DNA of 64,000 nt. Origin: Paraburkholderia sejongensis (GTDB lineage: Bacteria; Pseudomonadota; Gammaproteobacteria; Burkholderiales; Burkholderiaceae). The translations under genes were made by a program, and so were the position numbers. The stretch's first letter is position 1. The number at the start of each line of letters is the position of its first letter. The stretch spans positions 744,001 to 808,000 of the forward strand of contig NZ_JAJITD010000001.1 in assembly GCF_020880815.1 (NCBI RefSeq), written 5' to 3'. A model generated the notes under the pieces. That model had not been told where the DNA came from. It saw only the letters and a program-made list of their open reading frames with translations, and made no database searches. Positions 18,340 to 27,776 of this stretch are shown one piece after another.

Positions 18340-19611
18340 TCACGAAGTCGCCGCCTGCTTCTCGAACAGCTCGCGAAACACCGGATAAATATCCGCGGCG
18401 GTTTCGACCTTTTTCATCGCCATATGCGGCTGGCTCAACGCCAGTTGTGCATATTCGAGCCACAGGTTCTGCTCTTCGGGCGTCACCTGAATATACGCAA
18501 AATACCGCACCTTCTCCAGGATGTCATCCGCCAGAATCTTGCGGCACTTCGGCGAGTCGTCGGTCCAGTTGTCGCCGTCCGAGGCCTGTGCTCCGTAAAT
18601 ATTCCATTCAGTCGGCGAATAGCGCTCGTCCATCACCTTGCGCATCAGTTCGAGCGCGCTCGACACCACGGTGCCGCCGCTTTCGGTCGAATGGAAGAAC
18701 GTGTCTTCGTCGACTTCCTCGGCGCGCGTGTGATGGCGAATGAACACGACTTCGATGCGCTCGTAATTGCGCTTCAGGAACAGGTACAGCAGGATGAAGA
18801 AGCGCTTGGCGAGATCCTTGCGCTGCTCGTCCATCGAACCCGATACGTCCATCAGACAGAACATCACCGCCTGGCTCGACGGCGTGGGCTGCTTCACGCG
18901 ATTGACGTAGCGCAAGTCGAACGGATCGATAAACGGTATCCGCCAGATGCGCCCTTTCAGATGATGGATATCGTCTTCGAGCAGCTTGATCTCGTCGCGC
19001 CGATCGGCCGGATCGGCCTTCAGCTCTTCGAGCTGCCGTTCCATCTCGCGCAACTGGTTGACGAGCGGCGCGCCCAGCGCGATGCGCCGGCCGAGCGCGC
19101 TGCGCAGCGAGCGCACCACGTCGATGTTGTTCGGCGTTCCTTCGGCGGCCCAGCCCGCGCGGATGCTCTTCCACGTCGGCACCGCCATCAGATGGGTTTT
19201 GACGAGGCGCGGCAGTTCGAGGTCGTCGAAGAAGTACTGCATGAATTCTTCGCGGCTCAGCTCGAATACGAAGTCGTCCTGACCTTCGCCTTCGTTGCTG
19301 GCCTGACCGCCGCCGCCCCCACCGCCGCCGCCCTGCGGACGCTGGATCTTGTCGCCGCGGATGTAGTCCGAATTGCCCGGATGCACCATTTCGCGCTTGC
19401 CGCCGGGTCCGTGACGGAACGACGGCTCCGCGATGTCCTTGCGCGGAATCGTGATGCTCTGGGTGTTCTGGATGTCCTTGATGCTGCGATCGCGCACCGC
19501 TTCCGAGACGGCGCGACGAATATAGTTTTTGACGCGGCGCAAGAAGCGCTCGCGGTTCGCAATACTTTTGTTCTTCCCCGCCAACCGACGGTCGATGATT
19601 TGATGAAGCAC
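18340..19611 (-). CDS. yeaH: YeaH/YhbH family protein (DUF444)
   Basis: A 423-residue protein that aligns with E. coli YeaH from the start (IIDRRLAGKNKSIANRERFL). A von Willebrand A-like domain with the MIDAS motif DVSGSM is at residues 255-260. A glycine run (about residues 94-102) and an N-S-I-K-D-I-type segment precede it. In other bacteria it works with the kinase YeaG in the response to starvation. The start is GTG at 19611 with GGAGACC upstream. It sits between prkA and spoVR on the same strand. Confidence 0.93.
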   Translation of the reverse strand: MLHQIIDRRLAGKNKSIANRERFLRRVKNYIRRAVSEAVRDRSIKDIQNTQSITIPRKDIAEPSFRHGPGGKREMVHPGNSDYIRGDKIQRPQGGGGGGGGGQASNEGEGQDDFVFELSREEFMQYFFDDLELPRLVKTHLMAVPTWKSIRAGWAAEGTPNNIDVVRSLRSALGRRIALGAPLVNQLREMERQLEELKADPADRRDEIKLLEDDIHHLKGRIWRIPFIDPFDLRYVNRVKQPTPSSQAVMFCLMDVSGSMDEQRKDLAKRFFILLYLFLKRNYERIEVVFIRHHTRAEEVDEDTFFHSTESGGTVVSSALELMRKVMDERYSPTEWNIYGAQASDGDNWTDDSPKCRKILADDILEKVRYFAYIQVTPEEQNLWLEYAQLALSQPHMAMKKVETAADIYPVFRELFEKQAATS

Positions 19612-19749
19612 GCCCGGTCTCCGGTGTCGGTCGCGGCCGGTGCGTGGGCACCAGCCGCGATCCCATTAGCTGCGCTCGTTTCAGGTACGCGAGACGCGCG
19701 CCGCCTGGGCAGCCACGCTATGTCCATGCGGCTTGCGCGTCGGCGCATA

Positions 19750-19772
19750 CCCGTACGGTCAGACCGTACGGG
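19750..19772. other. hairpin in the prkA-yeaH spacer
   Basis: CCCGTACGG and CCGTACGGG form a perfect 9-bp stem with the loop TCAGA. No T run follows on the minus strand. It lies in the 188-base spacer and may tune relative expression or mRNA stability. Confidence 0.6.
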
Positions 19773-19799
19773 CTGCACACGACAGACATCACGCGCACG

Positions 19800-21722
19800 T
19801 CATGACGACTTGCGCACGCGCAGATACCAGTCGCACAGCAAGCGTACCTGCTTCGGCGTGTAGCCCTTCGCCACCATCCGGTTGACGAAGTCTTCGTGCT
19901 TGCGCTGCTCTTCGGCCGAGCCCTTCGCGTTGAACGAGATCACCGGCAGCAACTCTTCCGTGTTCGAGAACATCTTCTTTTCGATCACGACGCGCAGCTT
20001 CTCGTAGCTGATCCATGCGGGATTCTTACCCGCATTCGCAGCCCGCGCCCGCAGCACGAAGTTGACGATCTCGTTGCGGAAGTCCTTCGGATTACTGATG
20101 CCCGCGGGCTTCTCGATCTTCTCGAGCTCGGCGTTCAACGCCGCACGGTCGAAACTCTCGCCGGTGTCGTGGTCGCGGAACTCCTGATCCTGAATCCAGA
20201 AGTCCGCATACGTGACGTAGCGGTCGAAGATGTTCTGACCGTACTCGGAGTACGACTCCAGATATGCGGTCTGGATCTCCTTGCCGATGAACTCCGCATA
20301 GCGCGAGGCCAGCACGTCCTTGATGAAGGACAGATACTTCTGCTCGGTTTCCGGCGGGAACTGCTCGCGCTCGATCTGCTGTTCGAGCACATACATCAGA
20401 TGCACCGGATTGGCCGCGACCTCGGTCGAGTCGAAGTTGAATACGCGCGACAGGATCTTGAACGCGAAGCGGGTCGACACGCCGGTCATCCCTTCGTCGA
20501 CGCCCGCGAAATCGCGGTATTCCTGATACGACTTCGCTTTTGGATCGGTGTCCTTCAGATTTTCGCCGTCGTACACCTGCATCTTCGAGAACAGGCTCGA
20601 ATTCTCCGGCTCCTGCAGGCGCGTGAGCACCGACATCTGCGCCATCATCTTCAGCGTGCCGGGCGCGCACACCGCATTGGCGAGCGACGAGTTGCGCAGC
20701 AGTTTCTCGTAGATCTTGATCTCTTCGCCGTAGCGCAGGCAGTACGGCACCTTCACGACGAAGATCCGGTCGAGCAGCGCTTCGTTGTTGCGGTTGTTGC
20801 GGAACGCCTTCCACTCCGATTCGTTCGAGTGCGCGAGGATCACGCCGTCGAACGGAATCGCGCCGAAGCCTTCCGTGCCCTTGAAGTTGCCTTCCTGGGT
20901 CGCGGTGAGCAGCGGGTGCAACACCTTGATCGGCGCCTTGAACATTTCGACGAATTCGAGCAGACCCTGATTCGCAAGGCACAGGCCGCCCGAGTAGCTG
21001 TACGCATCCGCGTCGTCCTGCGCGTACTGTTCGAGCTTGCGGATGTCGACCTTGCCGACCAGTGACGAGATGTCCTGATTGTTCTCGTCGCCCGGTTCGG
21101 TCTTGGCGATGCCGATCTGCCGAAGAATGGACGGGTAGCGGCGCACCACCTTGAACTTGCGGATGTCGCCGTTGTATTCATGCAGGCGTTTGACCGCCCA
21201 CGGACTCAGGATACTTTTCAGGTAGCGGCGCGGAATTCCGTATTGTTCTTCGAGAATCGGGCCGTCTTCCTCGTAATCGAATAGCCCCAGCGGCGATTCG
21301 TTGACGGGCGAGCCCTTGATCGCATAGAACGGCACGCGTTCCATCAGTTGCTTCAGACGTTCCGCGATCGACGACTTGCCGCCGCCGACCGGGCCTAACA
21401 GATACAGAATCTGCTTCTTTTCTTCGAGCCCCTGGGCCGAGTGCCGGAAGTAGGCGACCACCTGCTCGATCACCTCTTCCATTCCGTAGAACTCACGGAA
21501 TGCGGGGTATACCTTGATGACCTTGTTCGCAAAGATACGCGACAGGCGCGGATCGTTACGAGTGTCGATCTGTTCAGGTTCTCCGATTGCCGTCAACATG
21601 CGTTCGCCAGCAGTGGCGTACGCGGCGGGATTTTCTTTGCAGAGCGCGAGATACTCCTCGAGCGAGAGTTCATCCTCTCGCGTTTTCTCGAAGCGGGTCG
21701 CGAAACTGCTGTAGATATCCAT
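19800..21722 (-). CDS. prkA: PrkA/YeaG family serine protein kinase
   Basis: A 640-residue AAA-type protein kinase. The Walker A motif GPVGGGKSS is at residues 110-117 and the C-terminal PrkA domain follows (VRLLCDWYLRV near the end). E. coli YeaG is a Ser/Thr kinase induced by nitrogen starvation and stationary phase and acts with YeaH. A near-perfect ribosome site (GAGGAGG, then TAGC, ATG) implies high translation. It is the first gene of the three-gene module, after a 640-base upstream region. Confidence 0.95.
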   Translation of the reverse strand: MDIYSSFATRFEKTREDELSLEEYLALCKENPAAYATAGERMLTAIGEPEQIDTRNDPRLSRIFANKVIKVYPAFREFYGMEEVIEQVVAYFRHSAQGLEEKKQILYLLGPVGGGKSSIAERLKQLMERVPFYAIKGSPVNESPLGLFDYEEDGPILEEQYGIPRRYLKSILSPWAVKRLHEYNGDIRKFKVVRRYPSILRQIGIAKTEPGDENNQDISSLVGKVDIRKLEQYAQDDADAYSYSGGLCLANQGLLEFVEMFKAPIKVLHPLLTATQEGNFKGTEGFGAIPFDGVILAHSNESEWKAFRNNRNNEALLDRIFVVKVPYCLRYGEEIKIYEKLLRNSSLANAVCAPGTLKMMAQMSVLTRLQEPENSSLFSKMQVYDGENLKDTDPKAKSYQEYRDFAGVDEGMTGVSTRFAFKILSRVFNFDSTEVAANPVHLMYVLEQQIEREQFPPETEQKYLSFIKDVLASRYAEFIGKEIQTAYLESYSEYGQNIFDRYVTYADFWIQDQEFRDHDTGESFDRAALNAELEKIEKPAGISNPKDFRNEIVNFVLRARAANAGKNPAWISYEKLRVVIEKKMFSNTEELLPVISFNAKGSAEEQRKHEDFVNRMVAKGYTPKQVRLLCDWYLRVRKSS

Positions 21723-22366
21723 GCTACCTCCTCGCCGAAGTTCGGATCGATGTCGTGCGCGGCGCGCTATTCGGAAACGACATCGCTCGATTTCATCCTA
21801 AACCCTTTTAAATTTTTTTTCACGGACTACGTTGCGAAAATCGCGCCGTAGTCGCATTGCCACACTCCTCACCTTGAAACAAAGTTTCGGGCACCTGCGC
21901 TTTTTCACTGCTGTCTGCATGACGCATCGCGTTGCTATTGCACGAGCCGTACCTGCACCGTCGCAGCGACATAAAACAGCGGCTGTGTGCGCACCCACAC
22001 TTTGTCACGAAAAGCCCACAGGTCATGACGCTTTCGCGAGCCGTCGTATTCCTTCCACAACGCACGACGTCTCGTTCCGGTCTACGCGCGTACGACGTTG
22101 TTACATGTTCGAGCCGCGCCGCCGATGACTGAATCACGGCATTCGCGCGACGCCCTTTCCCAGGTGTATACGGAAATGCGCGCCGGCATTGCAATAAACG
22201 CATCAGGCGGGGTGAATGATTGCAAAGCAATTGCAAAGGCTGCCCATGCCGGTTCGACTCCCAACCCACTTGTTGAGACCCAAATAAAAAACGGCTGCCA
22301 GATCGGCAGCCGTTTGAACGATGCGTCGTAATCTTCGGTTACAAGCGGCGCCGCGCGCCACTCAGC
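21723..22366. other. long upstream region of prkA
   Basis: About 640 bases without a convincing gene. It contains an AT-rich tract (TTTTAAATTTTTTTT near 21808-21822), likely the promoter region of prkA, and at the far end the terminator of the hydratase gene. A tRNA-like fragment is seen near 22195-22270 but the stems do not pair. I searched for a sigma-54 pair (TGGCAC..TTGCA) and found none that is convincing. Confidence 0.5.
22282..22315 (-). terminator. Rho-independent terminator of the hydratase gene
   Basis: AAACGGCTGCC pairs with GGCAGCCGTTT around the loop AGATC. On the minus strand the stem is followed by a long T run, so it terminates transcription from 23128 leftward. Confidence 0.9.
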
Positions 22367-23128
22367 TCAGCTCAGTTCGATTTCCACTTCGCCGAGACCG
22401 TCGATATGACCGCGCACGATCCCCGCTTCGGCGAGCTTGTGCGCGCCAACGTACGACCCGGTGGTGATGGTCCACTCGCGCTCGATCGTGATACCCATGG
22501 CCGCGCAATGGTTGACGAACCACACCAGCAACTCGCGCGGATCGCCGGCGGGATTACCGGTCGCCTCCGGCAGCAGCGACTGGCCGTTAAAGCTCAGCTC
22601 CAGTTCCGGCGAGACGAAATCGAAGCCGCGCGCGAGGCTCGCATACGGCGCCGGATGACCGGTGATCAGCGCGCCGTTGTTCTGCGCGTCGGCCAGCTGC
22701 GCGAGCGGCGCAACATTCGGCCATTCGCTGAAGCGGCTGTCGACGATTTCGAGCGCCGGCAGCACCGCGCCGACTTTGGACAGCACCTCGTCGCGCGCAT
22801 AGGCCTGGCCGCGCGGCTCGATCGTCTGATCGAAGCGGAACGCGATCTCGAGTTCGACCAGCACCCGGAAAAAGCCGCCATGCGCGAGCCGCGCCGGCGA
22901 CGGCAGCACCAGCGAGGCCGGGATCGGCGCGCCGGACGCGGCGCCGCCGGGACTCTTCGCGCCGATCTTCCATGCGCCGGTCGTCTCGCCCAGGCCCGCG
23001 ATCACCGCCTGCTGGATCGCATAGGCAGTCGCCGCGTCGGGCGGCAGGCTGTCGGGCGCGGGCGCATCGATCGGACGACGCTGCCGACGGGCGTCGACGA
23101 GGTGTTGCGCTAGATCGTATGGCGTCAT
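22367..23128 (-). CDS. 2-keto-4-pentenoate hydratase family protein
   Basis: A 253-residue member of the MhpD/2-keto-4-pentenoate hydratase family, which adds water to 2-hydroxypenta-2,4-dienoates or acts on related keto acids. Visible features: WKIGAKSPGG, FFRVLVELEIAFRFD (metal-binding Glu pair region), LPALEIVDSRFSEW, and the conserved NNGALITG. The start is ATG 23128 with AGGAAG upstream; a longer frame to 23152 lacks such a site. No other aromatic meta-cleavage genes are next to it, so its physiological role is open (an alternative name is fumarylacetoacetate hydrolase-related). Confidence 0.85.
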   Translation of the reverse strand: MTPYDLAQHLVDARRQRRPIDAPAPDSLPPDAATAYAIQQAVIAGLGETTGAWKIGAKSPGGAASGAPIPASLVLPSPARLAHGGFFRVLVELEIAFRFDQTIEPRGQAYARDEVLSKVGAVLPALEIVDSRFSEWPNVAPLAQLADAQNNGALITGHPAPYASLARGFDFVSPELELSFNGQSLLPEATGNPAGDPRELLVWFVNHCAAMGITIEREWTITTGSYVGAHKLAEAGIVRGHIDGLGEVEIELS

Positions 23129-23440
23129 GTCGGTTCTTCCTGGCTGGCGCATCGGGTGGTGAGTGAAGTTGTGCCCGTCAATGTACCGGATCGCGACCCG
23201 CGCCGGGGAGCGCGCGCGGCGCGCAAACGTTCAATTCATGCGCACGCAAAAAAAAAGACCGCCCGGACAAACGCCTGTGCGGTCTTTGCAGCCCGATCGC
23301 TGCGATCGTGGCGGCCGTCCTTCTGTCTGCGCAAAGCGCACATAAATGGGAACGAATGTTGCATCGGCTCGCCCCATTCGAGCCCACTCTTCAATGGAGC
23401 GCACCGACACGATGACAACCGCGCGTACGCGGCTTCGGAC
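23129..23440. other. intergenic region between hydratase and chemoreceptor genes
   Basis: About 310 bases with the promoter of the hydratase gene on the minus strand and the terminator of the chemoreceptor gene at 23248-23287. Nothing else clear is seen. Confidence 0.5.
23248..23287 (-). terminator. Rho-independent terminator of the chemoreceptor gene
   Basis: AAAGACCGC pairs with GCGGTCTTT (16-base loop) and is followed on the minus strand by nine T residues. It ends the chemoreceptor transcript 154 bases after the stop codon. Confidence 0.85.
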
Positions 23441-25234
23441 TTAGAAGGTCTCCCAATCCTGATCGCCGCCGGCGGCAACGGTCGCCTTGGCGGGTGACGG
23501 CTGCGGCGCCGAGCCGGTGGCGGGCACCGCGCCCGCCTTCGCGGCGGCCGCTGCCGGCGCTGTGGCCCGCGCCGGCGTGCCGGCCGGGGTGGCCGGGGTC
23601 GCCTTACGCACGCCGGTCGCGAGCGAACCCGTCGACGCAATCCGCTTGGGCGCAACGGACAGCTGCGGCGCAAGCGCTTCGCCGCGCCCGCCTTCGTCGA
23701 CCTGGAACACCGCGACCGCGCTGCGCAGGCGCCCCGCCTGCTCTTCCAGCGACGACGCCGCGGCGGCCGCCTCCTCGACCAGCGCCGCGTTCTGCTGGGT
23801 GACCTCGTCCATCTGCGTGACCGCGCGCGCGACCTGATCGATCCCGCCGCTCTGTTCCTCGGAAGCCGCCGCGATCTCGCCCATGATGTCGGTCACGCGC
23901 TGCACCGCGCCGATGATCTCGGTCATCGTGCGGCCCGCTTCGTCGACCAGCGCCGAGCCCGATTGCACGCGCTCGACCGACGTATCGATCAGCTCCTTGA
24001 TTTCCTTGGCCGCCGCCGACGAGCGCTGCGCGAGGCTGCGCACCTCGCCCGCGACCACCGCGAAGCCGCGTCCTTCCTCGCCGGCGCGGGCCGCCTCGAC
24101 CGCCGCGTTCAGCGCGAGGATGTTGGTCTGGAACGCGATGCCTTCGATGATCGAAATGATGTCGGCGATCTTCGCCGAGCTCTGGTTGATGTCGCCCATC
24201 GTGCCGACCACCTGGCCGACCACTGCGCTGCCCTTGTTGGCGATCTCCGACGCATTGGCCGCGAGCGCGCTTGCCTGACGCGCGTTGTCGGCGTTCTGGC
24301 GCACGGTGCCGGTCAGCTGTTCCATGCTCGACGCGGTTTCCTGCAGCGCCGACGCCTGCTCTTCGGTCCGCGACGACAGGTCGATGTTGCCGGCCGCGAT
24401 CTGGCGCGTCGCGGTCGCGATCGACTCGCTGCCGCCGCGCACGCTGCGCACCGTTTCGGTGAGGCTGCGCTGCATTCTGGCGATTCCTTCGAGCAGTTGC
24501 CCCATTTCGTCGCGCGAACTGATGACCACCGGACGGCGCAGGTCGCCGGCCGCGATCGCATCGAAATGGCCGAGTGCTTCGTCGAGCGGGCGGGCGATCG
24601 CGCGGCTGAGCGCGAGATACGACAGCGCCGCCGCGAGCACGCCGACCACCAACGCGCCGATGCTGACCATCCGGAACGTCGCGAAGCTGCCCTGCGCGTC
24701 GTCGAAGCCCTGTTTGGCCGACTCGAACTGGAACTTGCGCAGCGCGTCGTCGGCGGCGACCAGATCGTTAAAGCTCACTTGCAGGCTTTTCGCGCCCTCG
24801 AGCAGCTTGCTCTGATCGTTCGCGGTAATCGACGCCGCGAAGCCGTCGAGTTGCTGGTGCAGCGTGTCGCGCCTCGCGGCCACGTCCTGCGCGAGCCGGT
24901 CTTCTTCCGGGTTGCGCGGCAGATCCAGATATTTCTTCCACCACGAGTCGGATACGCCCCGCAGCATCCGCGCGCGTTCGATGGTCGGTGCCGCTTCCGG
25001 CGTGCCGGCCATGAACGCGGCGCGATCGAGCGCGAGGCGCTCGCGCGCCGCGTACATCTCGGCATTGCCGACGTTGACCGCGCTCGGCATCGCGTTGGTG
25101 AAAGTGTCCTGATACGCGGCGTTGGAGCGGCCCATACCGAACAGACCGAACACGCCGGTCGCCACCAGCAGCGCCGCGAGGAACGCCATGGTCAGGCCGA
25201 TGCGCGCCTTGATCGTAATGCCCTTGTTCAACAT
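23441..25234 (-). CDS. methyl-accepting chemotaxis protein, Tar/Tsr-type
   Basis: A 597-residue chemoreceptor. An N-terminal signal/anchor helix ([21 protein letters not shown]) is followed by a periplasmic four-helix-bundle-like sensor, a second membrane helix ([18 protein letters not shown]), HAMP and a long signalling region with the hairpin tip [20 protein letters not shown]. It ends in an Ala/Pro-rich linker and the pentapeptide DWETF, the CheR/CheB tether of major chemoreceptors (NWETF in E. coli). ATG 25234 is preferred over 25258, with AGGATCC upstream. The neighbouring rbs operon makes a sugar ligand possible. Confidence 0.93.
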   Translation of the reverse strand: MLNKGITIKARIGLTMAFLAALLVATGVFGLFGMGRSNAAYQDTFTNAMPSAVNVGNAEMYAARERLALDRAAFMAGTPEAAPTIERARMLRGVSDSWWKKYLDLPRNPEEDRLAQDVAARRDTLHQQLDGFAASITANDQSKLLEGAKSLQVSFNDLVAADDALRKFQFESAKQGFDDAQGSFATFRMVSIGALVVGVLAAALSYLALSRAIARPLDEALGHFDAIAAGDLRRPVVISSRDEMGQLLEGIARMQRSLTETVRSVRGGSESIATATRQIAAGNIDLSSRTEEQASALQETASSMEQLTGTVRQNADNARQASALAANASEIANKGSAVVGQVVGTMGDINQSSAKIADIISIIEGIAFQTNILALNAAVEAARAGEEGRGFAVVAGEVRSLAQRSSAAAKEIKELIDTSVERVQSGSALVDEAGRTMTEIIGAVQRVTDIMGEIAAASEEQSGGIDQVARAVTQMDEVTQQNAALVEEAAAAASSLEEQAGRLRSAVAVFQVDEGGRGEALAPQLSVAPKRIASTGSLATGVRKATPATPAGTPARATAPAAAAAKAGAVPATGSAPQPSPAKATVAAGGDQDWETF

Positions 25235-25542
25235 GCTTGGATCCTGTGTGCTTTGCAAAAATGAGAGGCTGGGAACGCGGCGGGCGGCCGCGTGCTTCGA
25301 GTCCGGCGCTTTCGAGTGCGCGCTCTAACTTCTGTTTACGGCACCGCCGCCCTATCCTTGAAGCATTTAAAAGGTATGAAGAAAGACGTTGTCGGCAGTT
25401 TGGAAGGTATTACCGGAAAAATGGGTTGAGCGCGCGGGCGCGAAGCGGCCCGACCGGCCTTGTCAAAGCGCGGGTTTTGAGGTGGGAAACTGCGGGGATC
25501 GGGAGGGATGGGTGCTGGCGACGGGGCTGGTCGGCGCGCGGC
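25235..25542. other. intergenic region upstream of the chemoreceptor
   Basis: About 310 bases between the chemoreceptor start and the rbsK stop. It holds the candidate flagellar-type promoter at 25334-25361. Otherwise nothing recognised. Confidence 0.45.
25334..25361 (-). promoter_or_regulatory. candidate sigma-28 (FliA) promoter of the chemoreceptor gene
   Basis: On the minus strand TCAAG, 14 bases, GCCGTAAA: close to the TCAAG/TAAAG and GCCGATAA elements used by FliA for motility and chemotaxis genes. It lies about 100 bases upstream of the start. One base of the -10 core differs and the spacing is one short of the consensus, so this is tentative. Confidence 0.4.
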
Positions 25543-26472
25543 TCATCCCAGCGCGTCGAGCTCCGCGCGGCGGGGAATCGAAGGCTGCGCGCCCGCGCGC
25601 GTCACCGACAACGCGGCGGCCCGCTGCGCGAAGCGCAGCGCGGCGTCGACCTCGGCGCCCTGCGCCAGCTGTGCGGCGAAACCGCCGATAAACGTGTCGC
25701 CGGCCGCCGTGGTATCGACCGCCGCAACCCGCGGCGCGTCGTACAGCGCGGGTGCGGCGCCGTCGAGCGCCGCATACAGGCCGCGCGCGCCGAGCGTGAT
25801 CAGCACATTGCGCGCGCCGGCCGCCCGCAGCGCGGCGGCGGCTTGCGCCGCGTCGTCGGGCGACTCCACCGTGAGGCCGGTCAACGCGGCGGCTTCGGTT
25901 TCGTTTGGAATCAGATAGTCGATCAGCGGCAGCCAGTCGGCCGGCAGCGGCCCGGTGGCCGGGGCGGGATTGAGGATCACGATCTTGCCGAGCCGGCGCG
26001 CCGCGGCGAGCGCCGCGCGCACCGCCGCCGGCGGCGTTTCGAGCTGACAGATCACCACCTGGGCGGCGGCCAGCGCCGCTTCGTGACGCGCGATCGCGTC
26101 GGGCGTCACCTCGCCGTTACTGCCCGCGACGATCACGATCGTGTTCTGGCTCGCGTCATCGACGACGATCAGCGCGACGCCGCTCGGCTCGCGGCCGGTA
26201 TCGAGCGCCGTGCAGTCGATGCCCTCCGCTTCGAGGCCCGCGCGCAACTGCGCGCCGTTCGGATCGGCGCCGACACAGCCGAGCATCGCGACCCGCGCGC
26301 CGAGCCGCGCGGCCGCGACCGCCTGGTTGCCGCCCTTGCCGCCGGCAACCTGCGCGAACGTGTGCCCGGCCAGCGTCTCGCCCGGCTGCGGCAGACGCGG
26401 CGCCCGCACCACGAGGTCCATGTTCAGACTGCCGACCACCGTCACGCGTGCATCGGTTGAATTGCTTGCCAC
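25543..26472 (-). CDS. rbsK: ribokinase
   Basis: A 309-residue PfkB-family sugar kinase that makes ribose 5-phosphate from ribose and ATP. Both signatures are seen: the Gly-rich AGGKGGNQAVAAARLG (residues about 43-58) and the C-terminal DTTAAGDTFIGGFAA with the catalytic Asp (about residues 227-241). The start is GTG at 26472 after GGAGGACAGG. It is the last gene of the rbs operon, after rbsR. Confidence 0.93.
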   Translation of the reverse strand: MASNSTDARVTVVGSLNMDLVVRAPRLPQPGETLAGHTFAQVAGGKGGNQAVAAARLGARVAMLGCVGADPNGAQLRAGLEAEGIDCTALDTGREPSGVALIVVDDASQNTIVIVAGSNGEVTPDAIARHEAALAAAQVVICQLETPPAAVRAALAAARRLGKIVILNPAPATGPLPADWLPLIDYLIPNETEAAALTGLTVESPDDAAQAAAALRAAGARNVLITLGARGLYAALDGAAPALYDAPRVAAVDTTAAGDTFIGGFAAQLAQGAEVDAALRFAQRAAALSVTRAGAQPSIPRRAELDALG

Positions 26473-26526
26473 TTGCCTGTCCTCCGAGGCGCGGCGCCGG
26501 CTGCGCGCCGCGCGGGGTTTCGCGAG

Positions 26527-26550
26527 TTGCCGCGGGTCTTGCCGCGGGTC
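26527..26550. repeat. perfect 12-bp tandem duplication between rbsK and rbsR
   Basis: TTGCCGCGGGTC twice head to tail, in the 135-base spacer between rbsR and rbsK. Confidence 0.8.
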
Positions 26551-26607
26551 TTTCCGATATCTCGCCCGCCGGGTTTCACCAGGCCTCGCCGGGCCTCGCG
26601 ACGACCG

Positions 26608-27654
26608 TTACGCCGCCAGCTCCCGCCGTATTTCCCCCGCCCACGCGGCGGTCGACTCGCGCACGATCAGCCGCGGCGACACCACCCGCCGGCGCGCCGG
26701 CCCGCGCGGCAGCGGATTCGGCGCCGCCGCCTCGGCGATCCGCTCGACCAGCGTCTGCGCGGCGATATCGCCAAGCTCGCGCACCGACTGCCCAACCGTC
26801 GACAGCGACGGAAACATGAAGCGCCCCAGCTCGATATCGTCGAAGCCGATGATCGAGCACTCGCGCGGCACGCTGATATTGCGTTCCGCGGCCGCGCGCA
26901 GCGCGCCGATCCCCATCATGTCGTTGACCGCGAAAATCGCGCTCGGCCGCACCGTGTCGAACAGCTGCGCGGCCGCGCGATGGCCGCCGCTGCCGGAAAA
27001 ATCGCTCTCGACGATCGCGTCGCCGGCAATCTCGATCCCACGCTCGGCCATCGCGCGAATGAAGCCGTGCACCCGCATCGCGCTGACCGCGGTGTGCACC
27101 GGCCCGGTGATGCAGCCGATCCGCACGTGGCCCAGTTCGAGCAGATGGCGGGTCGCCAGGTACGCGCCCTTCTCGTGATCGATCTGCACGAGGTCGGCGC
27201 TGATCCCCTCGATATTGCGGTCCACCACGACCAGCGGCTCGCGCGAGTCGGCGAGCGTCTGCGCGAGCACCGCGTCGTCGCCGGCCGATGCGACGATCAG
27301 CCCGTCGATGCGCTTTTCCTGCAGCACGCGCAGGTAGTTGCGCTGCTTCGCGGGGTCGTCGTCGGAGTTGCAGAAGAACACGCAGTAGCCGTTGCGCGCG
27401 CAGCCGTCCTCGATGCCGCGCGCGAGCTCCGCGAAATACGGATTCGTGCTGTTGGGCACCACCAGTCCGATCGTCGCGGTCGCGCGCGCCTTCAGCGAAC
27501 GCGCGACCGCCGACGGCACGTAGTGCAGTTCACGGATCGCGCGCTCGACTTTCGCGCGCACATCGGCCGACACCGGCCGCGAGTTGTTCACCACGTGCGA
27601 TACCGTCGTGAACGACACCCCCGCCACGGCCGCTACATCCTTGATCGTCGCCAT
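26608..27654 (-). CDS. rbsR: LacI-family regulator, probable ribose repressor
   Basis: A 348-residue LacI/GalR regulator. The HTH begins MATIKDVAAVAGVSFTTVSH and the hinge helix is AVARSLKARATATIGLVVP. The periplasmic-binding-protein-like domain follows. Its place between rbsC and rbsK indicates RbsR, which would bind a ribose-related inducer and repress rbsB. A LacI-type palindrome at 31713-31722 is the likely target. ATG at 27654 with CAGGAGAG upstream. Confidence 0.9.
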   Translation of the reverse strand: MATIKDVAAVAGVSFTTVSHVVNNSRPVSADVRAKVERAIRELHYVPSAVARSLKARATATIGLVVPNSTNPYFAELARGIEDGCARNGYCVFFCNSDDDPAKQRNYLRVLQEKRIDGLIVASAGDDAVLAQTLADSREPLVVVDRNIEGISADLVQIDHEKGAYLATRHLLELGHVRIGCITGPVHTAVSAMRVHGFIRAMAERGIEIAGDAIVESDFSGSGGHRAAAQLFDTVRPSAIFAVNDMMGIGALRAAAERNISVPRECSIIGFDDIELGRFMFPSLSTVGQSVRELGDIAAQTLVERIAEAAAPNPLPRGPARRRVVSPRLIVRESTAAWAGEIRRELAA

Positions 27655-27728
27655 AATCTGTTGCTCTCCTGTCGATCACGTCCTCAAAGAAGACGGAGCC
27701 GACTGATTCGTTTCATCCATCGTTGCGC

Positions 27729-27776
27729 GCTTCACACCCCGCTGCGCGCCCCGCTTCACACCCCGCCGCGCGCCCA
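27729..27776. repeat. 24-bp tandem duplication upstream of rbsC's stop
   Basis: Two 24-base units (each begins GCTTCACACCCCGC) with two mismatches, located in the rbsC-rbsR gap and ending directly at the rbsC stop codon. Reported as a probable slipped-strand duplication. Confidence 0.75.

Noticed and set aside
16690..19863. A 1057-codon open frame on the plus strand
   Set aside because: It lies exactly opposite spoVR and yeaH, which match known families from start to end. Long antisense frames arise from the GC-rich third-codon bias.
21723..22140. Sigma-54 promoter for prkA
   Set aside because: Known for E. coli yeaG, but no TGGCAC..TTGCA pair with correct spacing was found here.
22195..22275. 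Possible intact tRNA-Cys
   Set aside because: The anticodon stem, T stem and acceptor stem do not pair, so it is not a functional tRNA; retained only as a low-interest remnant.
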